Assembly: GCA_905178155.1 (NCBI GenBank)
Contig: CAJINV010000002.1
Span: 2,881,074-2,945,073, forward strand
From: Amoebophrya sp. A120
Taxonomy: Eukaryota > Sar > Dinophyceae > Syndiniales > Amoebophryaceae
Reading direction: 5' to 3'
Length of the DNA: 64,000 nt
Part shown: piece by piece, positions 1-10,592 of the stretch
Numbering within the stretch: the first letter of the stretch is position 1
Layout of the letters: every line of letters begins with the position of its first letter
Made by a program: the position numbers and the translations under genes
The notes under the pieces: model-generated
Told to the model about the DNA's origin: nothing
The model's input: only the letters and a program-made list of their open reading frames with translations
Databases searched by the model: none

Positions 1-1
1 C

Positions 2-517
2 AACGAAGCTGGTTGCGGAGTGCCATCAAGCGAAGAGGAAAATGATGATGAGGTTGAAGAAGCCGATTTTCAGCATCAGAACACGGCTAGAAAGACGGCA
101 ACAAACGCGGCGGAAAAAGCAGAAGTGCCAGCAGGCGAATCCGGAACAAGAGATATAGACGACGCAGGACCACGCGAAGAAATATTGACGGCCCCCGCGG
201 AGCCGGAGGATGTTCTTTTACAGGGTAAGCCGGAGCAGGAGGACACCAAGAACGGGGCGAAATCCTCGAAAAAAACGTTGCTTCCGCGCGAGGAAGGCGA
301 AGAGGAAATAATTCCCGCGGACACCATGGACGCTGAAGTTGTGAAAGAAGATGAGCGACCAGCGGCGTTTGTGTCGAGTCCGAATCCGGTAGTTAATGAT
401 GCGGGCACTTCGGTGGAGAACGCAGTTGCAGGTGATACTGCTACTGCACTTATTCATCCGTGTATTCATTCTATGTATAAATTGAGCATTCCGTGTATTC
501 ATCCGTGTATTCATTAG
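2..517 (+). pseudogene. Truncated duplicate of the acidic first exon of the 848-2190 gene (5' end outside window)
   Basis: The frame is open from the left edge to a stop at 515-517. Residues such as VPSSEEENDDEVEEADFQHQ and PAAFVSSPNPVVNDAG match the first exon of the next gene almost word for word (about 948-1410). After the shared ALIHP segment this copy runs into short CCGTGTATTCAT repeats and stops, so it lacks the second exon and the membrane anchor. I read it as a truncated tandem copy. It could instead be the tail of a gene lying mostly outside the window. Composition is strongly acidic and probably disordered. Confidence 0.5.
5..413 (+). repeat. Tandem duplication, copy 1 (partner about 948-1410)
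   Basis: The stretch from GAAGCTGGTTGCGGAGTGCC onward recurs at 948 as GAAGCTGGTTACGGAGTGCC, with the same order of coding motifs and scattered small indels. The duplication distance is about 940 bp. Confidence 0.8.
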
Positions 518-560
518 TGTTGTTCATTCTATGTATGAATTGAGCATTTGGTTTTTGTCG
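450..560. repeat. Short degenerate repeats, CCGTGTATTCAT and TTCTATGTATRAATTGAGCATT
   Basis: CCGTGTATTCAT occurs three times and the TTCTATGTAT(A/G)AATTGAGCATT block twice, exactly where the truncated duplicate loses similarity to the intact gene. This suggests replication slippage at the breakpoint. Confidence 0.6.
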
Positions 561-847
561 TGAGCCACATGTTCTTGCGCAAGCGCATGGTTTCTTCTAG
601 CTCTAGTCGGTAGAAAATCAATCGTACACATGGAAGTTTCTGCTGTTGCTTCACTCCGATGTCGATTTATGGTCATCCTCTCAGTTGTGTTGATGTTGAA
701 GATGAAGATGTTTTTCGACTTCGCGGCAGGTTTGCAACTTTCGGTTGCCAAGGTGGTAAACTACAAATGCGCATCGGTTTGTCCTTGACTAGTTTCTCGT
801 TTTTGTCTCAACAACACCATCAAATTCGGTGTCGTGCGTAGAAGTGA

Positions 848-2190
848 ATGGCTCAGGACCACGACAAGGTGGAAAGGAGAAGAAGAGAAGAACGACAATG
901 TGGAAGAAGAAGAGCAGGTGAGGATGTGGATAGACGTGAAGCGACCGGCAACGAAGCTGGTTACGGAGTGCCATCAAGCGAAGAGGATGAAAATGAAGAA
1001 GAAGCCGATTTTCAGCATCAGAACACGGCAACAAAGCTAGTGGAGAAAGCGAAACAAGCTGCAATGCCAGCAGACGAAGCCGGAAGAGATATAGACGACA
1101 CAGGACCTCCTCCACCTCCCCCTCCGCGCGAAAAAATATTGACGACCCCCGCGGAGCATGTTCTTTCACAGGGTATCAAGCCGAGGCAGGAGGACACCAA
1201 GAACAGTTCGAAATCCTCGAAAGAAACGTTGCTTCCGCGCGAGGAAGACGAAGAGGAAATAATTCCGGCGGACAACATGGCCGTTGAAGTTGTGAAAGAA
1301 GATAAGCGACCAGCGGCGGATGTATCGAGTCCAAATCCGGTAGTTAATGATGCGGGTATTGCAGCGGAGAATGCAGGTGATACTGCTACTGCTACTGCAC
1401 TTGTTCATCCGGGCGAAGCAGATCGGGAGCTGCTTTTGAAGCTGCTGCAGGTACTGTTTCTGTGTGGGTTTCATCTGCGTCTTCATGAATGTAGAGTGTT
1501 GGACCAGCAGAGCGAAAATTCAAATTTCAATTGGCATTACTTCGGTAGAAATCTTTTTACGCGGTGTCACTCTACCTATGACAGTTATTCTTGTTGCGAA
1601 AGCAACATGGCCATGGCTACCTCACCCATGAACGCACAGCAAAACCACGCCCAAAACAGGTTCACGAAGCCCGCGCGGACGGGTTTGAGCAGAGTTTGGG
1701 GGAAATTTTGAAGACGCTTCAGCAGTTGACAGTCGTGAAGAACGCCGCTGTTTCAACTGTTAGTGTTGGAGAAGTTTCGGATGCTAGTACATCCCCGATA
1801 CGACTAGAACCATCAAGCGTGGAGGTGTTGAACCACGACAATCAGCCTCCTGTTCCTCCTGCTATGGGAGCCGCAGCTACGTTGGTAGAACCTTCCCACC
1901 ACGATGGAACAATCGTTGCAGCGACGTCGGAGCACGTTAGTGCTAGTGATTTGGAAAAGCAAAAGACTACCCCCGGTGGAAATGCAGGAGCCCCAGAAGT
2001 TGCGCCGGTCGTGCAAGGAGACAAACAACGCTGTCTTCCCGAAAGCGTCGTCGTCGAGAACCCGGGTTCTTTTTTCTACCACGATTTAATCAAGACTGCC
2101 TTGTTGTTCTTCTGTCTCGGGATGGTCGCGGGGTTGCTACTCTTGTCGGAAACGCATTCGCGACTGGGCTGTCACACGGTTTGTGAGTGA
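848..2190 (+). CDS. Acidic, disordered protein with C-terminal membrane anchor; two exons (848-1450, 1660-2190)
   Basis: Exon 1 runs from ATG 848 to 1450 and exon 2 from 1660 to the stop at 2190. The inferred intron (1451-1659, 209 nt) has CAG|GTACTG at its donor and CAAAACAG|GTTC at its acceptor, and its removal keeps the frame, giving about 377 aa. The N-terminus is rich in Arg and Glu, followed by an acidic Ser/Pro region with a run of seven Pro. The C-terminus has a hydrophobic segment (TALLFFCLGMVAGLLLL) about 20 residues before the end, as in a tail-anchored or single-pass protein with most of its mass in the cytosol. No family was recognised. A decayed copy of the anchor lies at about 7000-7300. 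The splice assignment is inference from frame and consensus. Confidence 0.6.
1451..1659 (+). other. Canonical GT-AG intron
   Basis: GTACTG donor after CAG and AAAACAG acceptor. Its length (209, remainder 2 mod 3) is what is needed to join the two open frames. It has no inverted-repeat ends or 5-bp target duplication, unlike the introners to the right. Confidence 0.55.
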
Positions 2191-2547
2191 GGGAGATATT
2201 TCGATTTGGAATGCTTCTTTTCTTCCAACGGAACGGGAATTTCAGAGTTCCTGCGGAAAGGGAGTTTCAGAAACCGCAACTATGTATGAAAACAACACGA
2301 CTACAACGGCAAGAAAAACGGTATAAAAGCGACAGAAACTACTTGAAAGACAATAGATGTGCGGCACATGTTACGCCTCCAAAGAACAAATCAAAAAGAA
2401 AATGCAGAAACGACACTTCTTCGCGTCACACCTCACCTCGTGCGTTTCTCCTCAACGAAAAATCAAGAGAGCAGCTGGTGCGCATTTTTGTACAAGAACA
2501 AGAACCGGTCTCTTGCTGCTTCTTCTTGTCCTCGATTCTTTAGAGTT
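2191..2547. other. 3' flank of the anchor gene, no gene seen
   Basis: Non-coding by eye. The part ACTATGTATGAAAACAACAC and its surroundings recur at about 7260-7370 in unit 2, so it belongs to the duplicated spacer. Confidence 0.5.
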
Positions 2548-3457
2548 TACACGTGATGTTGAGAATGCACTCTGTCGGTTCCTACCAGGCAGCGAAAACC
2601 AACCGCGCCACATGGCGCGCCGAGCGGCGCCACATGCAGGCGGCCCTATATGCAGGCAAAAAAATTTTCGGGGCGCGCGCTGCGCGCGCGCGGATCGACT
2701 TCATCTGTAGGCACGAAGCAAAAATTTTTCGGGGCGCGCGCTGCGCGCGCGCAGCGAGGCACGTGTGACATGTAGGATATGTAGGACATGTAGGCACGTT
2801 GCAAAGCATCTGCATGCAACAACCTACATATGCTGCATGTGTGAACTCAAAATTTACTGCAGTGCCTACTTCTGTACTCGCCGGACCTGAGGGAGCGCGC
2901 ATTCCCCCTCCCCCCCTCCTCCAGGGCGAGAGCCACACAACACGGGGCAAAAAAACTTCGGGCACGCCTCGTGTGCCCGCCGACTTGTCAAACCCCCCCC
3001 AAGCAGCACGGGGACCCCGGGGCCAATACATGGGGGGCCCGCAATCACCCCGATCATGCGACTCCCTGCGCGGAATGCGAAAAAAAAACAGCACGGGCGC
3101 CCGCCCTCTTGGTCCCGCCCGCCCCCACATGTTACCGCGCGCCGGGTTCGCAGCGCGCGCATAGTTAGATAGCACGCAAATGGCTTCGGCCTCGTTGCGT
3201 ACGCCTCTGCGCCTACTGCCGACCAGCCAACTGGCTGCCCCATGCGAAGGCGCCACACGAAGAAGAGCCGCCGGGCGATCGTGCGGCGAGACCGCCGGGG
3301 GCCCCCTCCACCCTTGCGTCGGGGTACCAGCTCCCGTCGTCCGGAATTGGACCAACCTACCCCCCCCCCCTTTCGCCTTGGCGAAAGGGGGTCCAATTGT
3401 TGCACAGCCTCTTACGCGATTCGTACACGTGATGTTGAGAATGCACTCTGTCGGTTC
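2548..3457. mobile_element. 876-bp GC-rich insertion bounded by 34-bp direct repeats
   Basis: A 34-bp sequence starting TACACGTGATGTTGAGAATG is present at 2548-2581 and again at 3424-3457. Unit 2 has only one related copy (about 7546-7580), and its flanks match the outside of this interval. The inserted DNA is very GC-rich, with two copies of a TTTTCGGGGCGCGCGCTGCG block (about 2660-2700 and 2717-2755) and C/G runs. No convincing protein is encoded; long frames on both strands are what GC richness produces. It may be a non-autonomous mobile element or a recombination product; 34 bp is long for a target duplication. Confidence 0.6.
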
Positions 3458-4167
3458 ATTCGGCGCTGTGTTCCTGCGTCCTCCTGATTGCCTACACGTA
3501 CTAGTAGCCTCTGGTGGTTTATTACCAACATGTTGTCGGTTTGTAGACGTAATAAACGTATTGTTCGGTTGTGCAGCTTAGGCTTCGTCTTACCTAATCG
3601 GTTTGCGTTGGTGGTTGGTGTGAGCACATCCGCATCTTCGGTTCGTCAAGTGCGTTGTACGTGCGAACTCATTGTTTCGAAATACGTAGAAGTGCATTTC
3701 TGTTTTATTTGTCCGTACCTTCTTCTGCTTTGAATTATATTGAACTGCGTTTTCGAAAGTCAAAGTCGTGAAAGACATATGCGAATAAAGGCAACTTCTC
3801 TACTCCACCCTTCCCAGGCTGCATTATCGTTGTGTGCTTTAAACGTATGTGAAGTTGTTGCTTGTCCCTCCCCGGCGAGCAAGTAAGGTGCGAACACTGT
3901 GACTGAGAATACATTTTCCCCCCATTATTTTTGTATGAATACCGAGTAGCATAGAATCAACGACCCCTCGTCCCCGATTCCAGAAGACAAATTTGACGAA
4001 GTAGTCATATGTATGCATTATGATTCAAAAACAAAGAAAAATACAAAGTTATCAGCTTTCCATAGAAACCAAATAAACTATCAGCTTTCCTAACGAGCAC
4101 GCAGTGTTAACGGCACTCAGTGACGAAGCGAATCGGCGCAAGAACACGCAGAACACGATAATTCACC
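3458..4167. other. Duplicated intergenic spacer
   Basis: No supported gene. It aligns by eye with about 7575-8281 of unit 2 (for example TCATTCGGCGCTGTG versus TCATTCCGCGCTATT, CGGTTCGTCAAGTGCGTTGT, and CATAGAATCAACGA). Confidence 0.5.
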
Positions 4168-4809
4168 ATGCCGCTACGGACAAAGATGAAGAACAAAAAC
4201 TCGTCCGCCTTCCTGCTGGTGGCACTGAACATGCGGGATCGGGACCGAATTTTCGTGCAGTCGGTGAAAATTGTTTCTTCCAAAAGTGCTGGCACTAGTG
4301 CAACAACCGCCGATGCTGATTTGCCGTCCGGGACCGGCGAGTCGAAGCAAAACAAAGATTCTAGTGTGGATCCAACTGCACCTGGGACCGCGTTCCTCTT
4401 TTTCCCCACCAGTTCCCTCTGGCCGCACGAGTTCTTGAGCAGCTGGTTTTCTTCTGGCGAGCACGCTGTTCAAGCGCGCGACCAGAATCTGCTTCACGAG
4501 GGGCCTGGCAGCAGTGCCAGCAGCAGCAGCAGCAGTACGTTTTTGGAAACGAAGCAAAAGCAAATCAAGTACGGGAATCTCCGCGGCTCCAGGAACAGGG
4601 CTCTTGGGCGGGGAGTAACTGCAACTGGGACGGAGCTCGTGGTTGCTGGCACTAGCTACTTCGCCCGCCGCAATATGGAAGTGAAAACTTCTAGAGATTT
4701 TAACCATCAACATCACAAGCATAACCCGGCTGCACTTGTTCTACTTTATTGCTCTTGCTATATACGAGAACTATTTCCATTCCAACAAGCGAAAAAGGAA
4801 AGCAAATAG
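4168..4809 (+). CDS. Gene A1: lineage-specific protein with KIKYGNLRG-type motif
   Basis: 213 aa from ATG 4168 to TAG 4807. It is basic at the N-terminus (MPLRTKMKNKN), then has a short hydrophobic stretch (SSAFLLVALNM), RDRIFVQSVKIVSS, a Ser/Thr-rich linker, FLFFPTSSLWPHEFLSSW, a Ser run and FLETKQKQIKYGNLRGSR. All of these blocks recur in A2 (8282) and in part in A3 (12275), which supports a real gene. After the shared part its C-terminus diverges and is His/Asn-rich. Function unknown; the N-terminal pattern could be a signal anchor. A related 'AYLETKD' string follows the transmembrane helix of the giant gene, so a distant link is possible. Confidence 0.65.
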   Translation: MPLRTKMKNKNSSAFLLVALNMRDRDRIFVQSVKIVSSKSAGTSATTADADLPSGTGESKQNKDSSVDPTAPGTAFLFFPTSSLWPHEFLSSWFSSGEHAVQARDQNLLHEGPGSSASSSSSSTFLETKQKQIKYGNLRGSRNRALGRGVTATGTELVVAGTSYFARRNMEVKTSRDFNHQHHKHNPAALVLLYCSCYIRELFPFQQAKKESK

Positions 4810-5494
4810 GATGCAGAGCCAGTAAATCCACGTTGCTTCATCTGCCGTGGATCGTGCGGAAAGAGCAAGCACACAACGAGCAAACGCACAATTTTTTTAT
4901 TTTGCACCGGGCTTGGCTGTGTTTGTAATTGTATTTCGATTTTTGGTCTCTAATCGACGACGCCTGTCTGTTCCAAGCATATCGAGCAATTCTCAGCGCA
5001 ACAAGCATGCTTCGCTTGTCATGCAGAACAAGGTCTGAAAAATAGAGAGCGCAGTTGCAAATTGCAGCAATGGGATATGATTGTGATGTGGTCTGTTACT
5101 TTTTCCTTTGGATGACTAGCCGTAGCCGCCGACGGACGAGGACCAGTTGACGCAGATGTTGAAGAAGGAAGCGACTTTGTTATCAAGTGTGACTGCTCCA
5201 GCTCCCCATTTTAAAAAATTAAACCATGATGGAAATGGAATGATGAAAATAGGAACAACACACTGCCTGTTGTTCCTATTGGCACAGGAAATCGCTGTGC
5301 TCCGATCTCGCATTCTTAGATTTTAGGGATTACATGAATTCCTTCGTAAAAATCCAACCTGCCAATCGTGACGACAATGTTGGGCGGTGAGCTGTTGCGA
5401 CTGCTGTGCGGCATTGCAAAAGAACGAGGAAGTGCTAAAAAAGCAATGTTAAGTATTCATTGTTTGACTTTCTGATACATGATAAATCAGAAGG
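4810..5494. other. Spacer between A1 and B1
   Basis: No gene supported. 5090-5230 (GGAAGCGACTTTGTTATCAA) matches 9235-9360 of unit 2. Confidence 0.4.
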
Positions 5495-6850
5495 ATGAGG
5501 AAAATGAAGAAAAAACGGGGACGAGCACGACTTGTGACATATTTCATACCCGTTTCCCCTGCTGCAGCCCTTTCGGTTTCGAGTGCGCTATCTTTTCTGG
5601 GACTTCACCTTCAGGCCCAAGATACTTCGTGGCGGACGTGCTTCGGACTTTTGTCCAGTCAATCGGAAGCTGCAGAAAAAGACAAATCGAAACCTAGTAC
5701 GACCGACAGTGGTTCTCCTACTCTCCTGGGGGGCACCAGCACTTACGAACAAAAACTTCCTACTCGATGGCCACTAGAAAAAAGCGAAATTGTTTGGGCC
5801 ACTTACACATTGCCTAACGGCCGCGGTGTCCTTGGCGACTTTTACGGCATAATTCCAGGGCTTCCGGCTCACGGCCTCAACCAGCCTACAGCCGCGACGA
5901 AAAAAAAAGTACGCTGGATACGGCCGTTACAGCATCCCCACGGGCCAGAAAGCGAGCAGCAGGACCCTGATGTCAAGGTCGACCCGGACGCCACAAATTA
6001 CAAAAATTATCTGTGTGGAGATGCAATTTGGAGGCAACAGCCCAACGTTGTCGACGTTGAAAGCGATTTGCCGGAGATCCCATTGTCTTCAGTAAAGACT
6101 GTACTTCCCCATGCAAAGACACGGGTCAAACTTAAGGGAGAAGAAAGCCGCTCCGGAGACTACAAGCCATTTCAGTTTAGGGACCCGAAGCCGGCACACA
6201 AAGATCGAGGTTCGTGTTTCGAAGTAGGAGATCCAGTTTGGGCGAAAGTTACCTGGACCGGCCCGATTGGGAAAGGCCCCTCTGGTGAAGTCATCAACAA
6301 AAAGCTCATTTTGGGCTACTTTCCTGCGTACATTTCCCTAATCGAAGACAAGGACGAGCACGACAATTACCTCCCCTTTCCCAGTCAAAAGGTGCGTGTT
6401 GGGTGGTATCGGCCACCTGCGGATCAGCAACAGAAAAAGGAATTGGCTTGGGTCCAAGGCGTACTTCCAGAGTTCGGTTCATGGGATGACTGGATGTGCC
6501 TCTACAGCTATGCCCATGGAGAATCTTTTGGCACCACCCCTTTTGACATTGAGGGGAAAACCGACGCGGTTCCGTGGAGTGATTTGCGGTGGCCGTCTGA
6601 GCACCGCCCCAAAAGTCGTGAGCAGTGGCGCGAGACGGTGGCGTTTGTCGAAAACAGAGAGGAATATCGAATGGGACTCGCGAAGTATTTTGATGGGCTG
6701 AAGGACCTGAGTCCTGCTGATGCCCGTGAAAAGTACGGCGTCCAGAAAATTGGCACGGGTCACGAGCTTAAACCAGCTGACAAAGTATGGCCTCCGAGAA
6801 AGACACTTGTGAAAGGTCAGTGCACTGACATTCCAGATCAAGTGTATTAA
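5495..6850 (+). CDS. Gene B1: predicted secreted protein with repeated VWA/W-RP modules
   Basis: 451 aa, ATG 5495 to TAA 6848. It has a basic start (MRKMKKKRGRAR), then a hydrophobic stretch (VSPAAALSVSSALSFLGL) consistent with a signal peptide or anchor. The body contains about three similar modules: EIVWATYTL...DFYGIIPG...VRWIRP (about residues 97-147), DPVWAKVTW...GYFPAYISL...VGWYRP (about 245-308), and ELAWVQGVL...LYSYAHG (about 316-345). The pattern 'VWA-xx ... hydrophobic strand ... W-x-RP' suggests a small beta-barrel repeat of Tudor or SH3 type, but I recognise no named family. B2 and B3 are diverged copies. The start is chosen for its basic-then-hydrophobic order. Confidence 0.7.
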   Translation: MRKMKKKRGRARLVTYFIPVSPAAALSVSSALSFLGLHLQAQDTSWRTCFGLLSSQSEAAEKDKSKPSTTDSGSPTLLGGTSTYEQKLPTRWPLEKSEIVWATYTLPNGRGVLGDFYGIIPGLPAHGLNQPTAATKKKVRWIRPLQHPHGPESEQQDPDVKVDPDATNYKNYLCGDAIWRQQPNVVDVESDLPEIPLSSVKTVLPHAKTRVKLKGEESRSGDYKPFQFRDPKPAHKDRGSCFEVGDPVWAKVTWTGPIGKGPSGEVINKKLILGYFPAYISLIEDKDEHDNYLPFPSQKVRVGWYRPPADQQQKKELAWVQGVLPEFGSWDDWMCLYSYAHGESFGTTPFDIEGKTDAVPWSDLRWPSEHRPKSREQWRETVAFVENREEYRMGLAKYFDGLKDLSPADAREKYGVQKIGTGHELKPADKVWPPRKTLVKGQCTDIPDQVY

Positions 6851-6999
6851 ATACACTCCAAAACCAAAACCACGAGATGCCTATTTTGCCTTCTAGCTTT
6901 ATTTGTTTTATTAGTTCGCTCTTTATTTTTTTGCGCTCGATGACCATCGCTATGGGCTTCAGGCGCTAGCCTAAACCGCCGGAACTGTAGTTTTTTTTG

Positions 7000-7300
7000 T
7001 ATTGCAAGCTTCAAATTGCAACCTCGAAATGCAGCCCCATTTATTTCGCCGAGCGTGCAAAGACAACCGAGAGAAACAGTTCTTTCTTCCGGCAAGTACC
7101 GGCGAGAACCCCGCTTCTTTTTCGTACCACGATTAAATCAAGACTGCCTTGCTGTTTTTCTGTCTGGGGGTGGCTGCGGGTGTATTATTGTTATTGGACG
7201 AATCGCATTCGCGGTTAGGCCCTCTCTTCCTCCGGAGCAGGAGCTTGAGAAACCGCAAGAAACCGCAACTATGTATGAAAACAACACGACTACCTAGAGC
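7000..7300 (+). pseudogene. Decayed copy of the anchor-protein C-terminus
   Basis: ACCACGATTAAATCAAGACT here corresponds to ACCACGATTTAATCAAGACT of the intact gene. The change turns TTA into TAA inside the membrane-anchor region (YHD*IKTALLFFCLG). The following residues GVAAGVLLLLDESHSRLG remain recognisable. No acidic N-terminal exon is present upstream, so this is a truncated, stop-containing relic. Confidence 0.65.
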
Positions 7301-8281
7301 AAGAAAAAGAAAAACTGTACAAAGCGACAGAAACCTTACAGAAGATAGATGTGCGACACTCATGATTTTGAAATTACACGAAATAAATCAACAAGCAAAG
7401 AGAAATGACACTTTTTCTATTCGCTTCTCCTCTCGTGGTCTTTTTCTCAGCGAACGACTAAGAGAGCAGCTAATTCGCATTGTACAACTTGTCTGCTTTT
7501 TCTTCTCCTCGGTTCTTTGCAAGCGCTATTCGTACAACTACAACACGTGATGTCCTTGAGGATGTACTTTGTCGGTTCATTCCGCGCTATTTGCCTGCGT
7601 CCTCCTGATTGCCGACATGTAGCCTCTGGTTTGCTAAAATGTTGTCGGTTCCTCGTAGACGTAACCCTGCTTCGGTTTTGCAGCATAGAAGGCTTCGCTT
7701 GACTTATTCGGTTTGCGTTGGAGGTTGTTGTTTGCATATCCACATCTTCGGTTCGTCAAGTGCGTTGTACGTACAAACTTGCTGTTTCGAAATGCGTAGA
7801 AATGCATTTCAGTTCTTGTCTCTACCTTCACTTGCGCTTGCGAAAGTGAAAGACAAATCACATGAACAGGAGCGTTAGCGTTGTGTGTACTTTACAGTAA
7901 GTAGTAGTTTTAATTGCTTGTCCATCCCCGGCGAGCAGGAGCAAGTGTAAGTGAGGTGCGAACATTTGTACTTGAGACTGAAAACTAGACTTTTTCTTTT
8001 GCACTTTTTCCTTCCCCATTACTTTTGATATCAAACGCCATAGAATCAACGATGACCCCTTCCCGCAAATTTGACGAATTTTTCATGTATTACCTCATTG
8101 TAAAACGAATCCGAAACTTCGGCCTCTCATTCGCTCACGGTATGACTCAACCAAAACTATCAGCAGTAGCATGCAGTGTACCAAACTGAAACGGAGCAAG
8201 AAATTGACTTTCATAAAAGTACGGAAACAACGGGAGTAGAGTTCGCCAACAACAAAACGCACCAGAACACGACTCACGACC

Positions 8282-9028
8282 ATGCCGCCGCGGACAAAGT
8301 CAAAGATGAACAACAAAAAGACCCCCTCCGCCTTCCTGCTGGTGGCGCTCAACATGCAGGATCGAGACCGAATTTTCGTGCAGTCGGTAAAAATTGTTTC
8401 TTCCGAAAGCAGTACTAGTAAAGCGACGACAACCGCCGATCATGAAGATGTCCCCTCCCGATGGTCCGGCGAAAGTGCGAAGCAAAACCAAGTAGATCAT
8501 TCTAGTGCCGATCCAACTTCTGCACCCGGAGGTACTACCGCGTTTCTGTTTTTCCCGACCAGTTCCCTGTGGCCGCACGAGTTCTTGAGCAGCTGGCTTT
8601 CATCATCGTCTGGCAGAGATCACGGTCAACAAGCGAGCGAGCAGAAAAATCTTGACGGGTCCTCGACGAAGTCCTCGGGCACCAGCGGTGCCAGCACCAG
8701 TACGTTGTTGGAAACGAAGCAAAACCAAAAGCAAATCAAGTACGGGAACCTCCGGGGGGTCAGGAACAAGGTTCTTGGGGGACGGGCCACGACTTCTGCT
8801 GGGACGGAGCTGCGCGTGGTGGGCAGTGCTAGAGGTACTGGGAAGAACCAAAAAAACTTCGGCTGTTCGTCGTCCGGCGGAGGGGACGAATACGAAAGCT
8901 GTGCAAAAGCGGAAGGAGGAAAAATTGGCCTCGAAGAAGAACTTTCCAGCCGCGATTTGGTCGTGTATGATGCAGCTGCAACTCCTGGAACAACAACCTC
9001 TGCCGTGCCTGCGGGAATATGGAAATAA
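8282..9028 (+). CDS. Gene A2: paralog of A1
   Basis: 248 aa, ATG 8282 to TAA 9026. It shares with A1 the order MPPRTKSKMNNK, SAFLLVALNMQDRDRIFVQS, FLFFPTSSLWPHEFLSSW and LLETKQNQKQIKYGNLRG. After that it has a Gly/Ser/Glu-rich tail ending SAVPAGIWK. Indels between A1 and A2 in the linkers are multiples of three, which argues for selection on the protein. Function unknown. Confidence 0.7.
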   Translation: MPPRTKSKMNNKKTPSAFLLVALNMQDRDRIFVQSVKIVSSESSTSKATTTADHEDVPSRWSGESAKQNQVDHSSADPTSAPGGTTAFLFFPTSSLWPHEFLSSWLSSSSGRDHGQQASEQKNLDGSSTKSSGTSGASTSTLLETKQNQKQIKYGNLRGVRNKVLGGRATTSAGTELRVVGSARGTGKNQKNFGCSSSGGGDEYESCAKAEGGKIGLEEELSSRDLVVYDAAATPGTTTSAVPAGIWK

Positions 9029-9629
9029 AAACTTGAACTTTCATCACGACCATAAATCAATGGCAACATTTTTTCATCATCGTCATGTTTTTTCAGTATT
9101 CGTGGGACGGACGTCTTGTAGCTCTTCCGCACATTAAACACGTTTATCGCTTGCTATGCATGAGCATGACGTCTTGTTATGCATGGACTTGATATGGGAA
9201 TACTAGGTTGTAGTTGTACGAGGTTGTGATGTAGTGGTTTCTTTTCCCTTGGACAACCCGGCGCCGAAGAACGAGCAGGAGCAGTTGCAGGCATCCAACA
9301 AGGAAGCGACTTTGCTATCAAGCGTGACGACTTCGACTCTTTCTTTCACAATAAATCCATGTATAGGTGGAAAAGACAGAGAGGTCATGCAGGATTAGAA
9401 GTTAATGTGAGGTAGAATTTCGGCGCAGCATTCACTGCCGTGTTTCCATCTCGCACTTTTTACGAATACCATTACTATTTAGGGCGAATACAAGTTCTGT
9501 ATATGATGAAGATGATTACAAAGCTCCTACCGCGACTGCAGCAACGTTTTTCATGCACGGCATTGGAGAAGAGCTACTCGCAAGAACAGCAGTGGTACCG
9601 ATAGATTTTCTGACCCGTCTAAGGATTGC
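9029..9629. other. Spacer between A2 and B2
   Basis: No gene supported. Part matches the A1-B1 spacer. A short ATG frame at 9503-9604 (about 33 codons) ends at a TAG and may be an upstream exon or chance. Confidence 0.35.
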
Positions 9630-9662
9630 ATGAGAGTCGTAAGCGACGGAGAGCAGGAGTTG

Positions 9663-10592
9663 TAGCGTGTTATATCCGCCTCCGCTGCTCTCTCGAGTGC
9701 GTTGTCCTTTTTGGGGTTTCGGCAGGCGGCTGACGAAGAGGGAAACGGGGCAGGGTGCATCGAACGGATTTCAGATATGTTGTCGGGAAGAAAACAGGTT
9801 GTAGATAAAAAGGGGCACCCAATTTTTTGGGCACCCTATTGGGATCCCAATCATGGCGCATTCAAGGATTGTTATGTCGCCACGAAGAAGCCGGACGGAG
9901 GTGTTCATTTTTTGGAAGAAATCGATGAAAGTGACCTCAAAGACGTTGCAGTGTTCCTGAAGTACGACCATCGTGCCGAGGTCGACGAGGCAAGACTTCC
10001 CTGGCCTGTTACCCTCTTCCCTACTCCAATTCAAACCGAACTACGAGTAGTTACAGACGGAAGCGACCCGGCTTTGTGGGTGGCCGCTCGCGCGCGCGGG
10101 GTTGGCGTGGACACGCTGAAGAAAGTTATGGCAGGAGGCAAGGCAGACCCACAGACGGGAAGGAAAGAGTGTGTGGAAGACGCGAACAAAAGACCTGAAC
10201 CGGAGTCGACCCAGCTACCTGTATCGCTGCAGCAGTCAGTGGACGTCTGGGCCCCTTTTTGCCTGGTGCCGTCGGGGCAAAATCATGAAGTCACGCTCTA
10301 CTTTCGGGGTAGAATTGTAGCCTACACGCCTTCTGGAACTGAACAAAAAGAACCAGAAACGAAGAAGATTCTGACCCCATCCGAAGATGCCTCTGTTGTC
10401 ATTCAATGGTCACGAGCTCCTCAGACCGGAACTGGTGTCAGGAGGGATGACGATGAAGAGTATCTATTCGAGTCGACCGGCCTTGACGAAACGGTAGAAG
10501 ACCGGAAGGATCTCAGGTACAAGGCATTGAAGCTTATTGCAGAGACGCCCGAGCGTCCAAAGGAAGTCACAGACGGTTGCGTATTGAGTTAA
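9663..10592 (+). CDS. Gene B2: paralog of B1, 5' end disrupted
   Basis: The frame is open from 9666 to TAA 10590. SASAALSSALSFLGF matches the B1 hydrophobic leader VSPAAALSVSSALSFLGL. Upstream, the leader continues only in another frame (RRRAGVVACYI versus RGRARLVTYFI), and the same-frame ATG at 9630 is followed by TAG at 9663. So there is either a frameshift in the leader, an unrecognised intron, or a sequencing error. The body has HPIFWAPYWDPNHG...KDCYVATKKPDGG and VDVWAPFCLVPSGQ...VTLYFRGRIVAYTPSG...VVIQWSRAP, the same module type as B1. The C-terminus is Glu/Asp-rich. Predicted secreted or membrane-associated if the leader is functional. Confidence 0.55.

Larger units (their letters stand above)
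1960..6850 (+). repeat. Tandem segmental duplication, unit 1
   Basis: This interval carries, in order, the anchor-protein C-terminus, a spacer with CCCCGGCGAGCAAGTAAG, gene A1, a spacer with GGAAGCGACTTTG, and gene B1. The same order recurs from about 7020 to 10592, and a more diverged version from about 11850 to 17181. Confidence 0.7.
7020..10592 (+). repeat. Tandem segmental duplication, unit 2
   Basis: Same gene order as unit 1: anchor relic, spacer, A2, spacer, B2. It lacks the 876-bp insertion of unit 1. Confidence 0.7.

Noticed and set aside
2582-3405. Long minus-strand frames (up to 257 codons) across the GC-rich insertion
   Set aside because: Overlapping long frames on both strands are typical of GC-rich DNA; residue composition is Arg/Gly/Pro noise and the region is absent from unit 2.
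5110-5135. CCGTAGCCGCC as a dinoflagellate spliced-leader copy
   Set aside because: Only the first eight bases fit; the diagnostic ATTTTGGCTCAAG part is missing. I found no spliced-leader sequence in the window.
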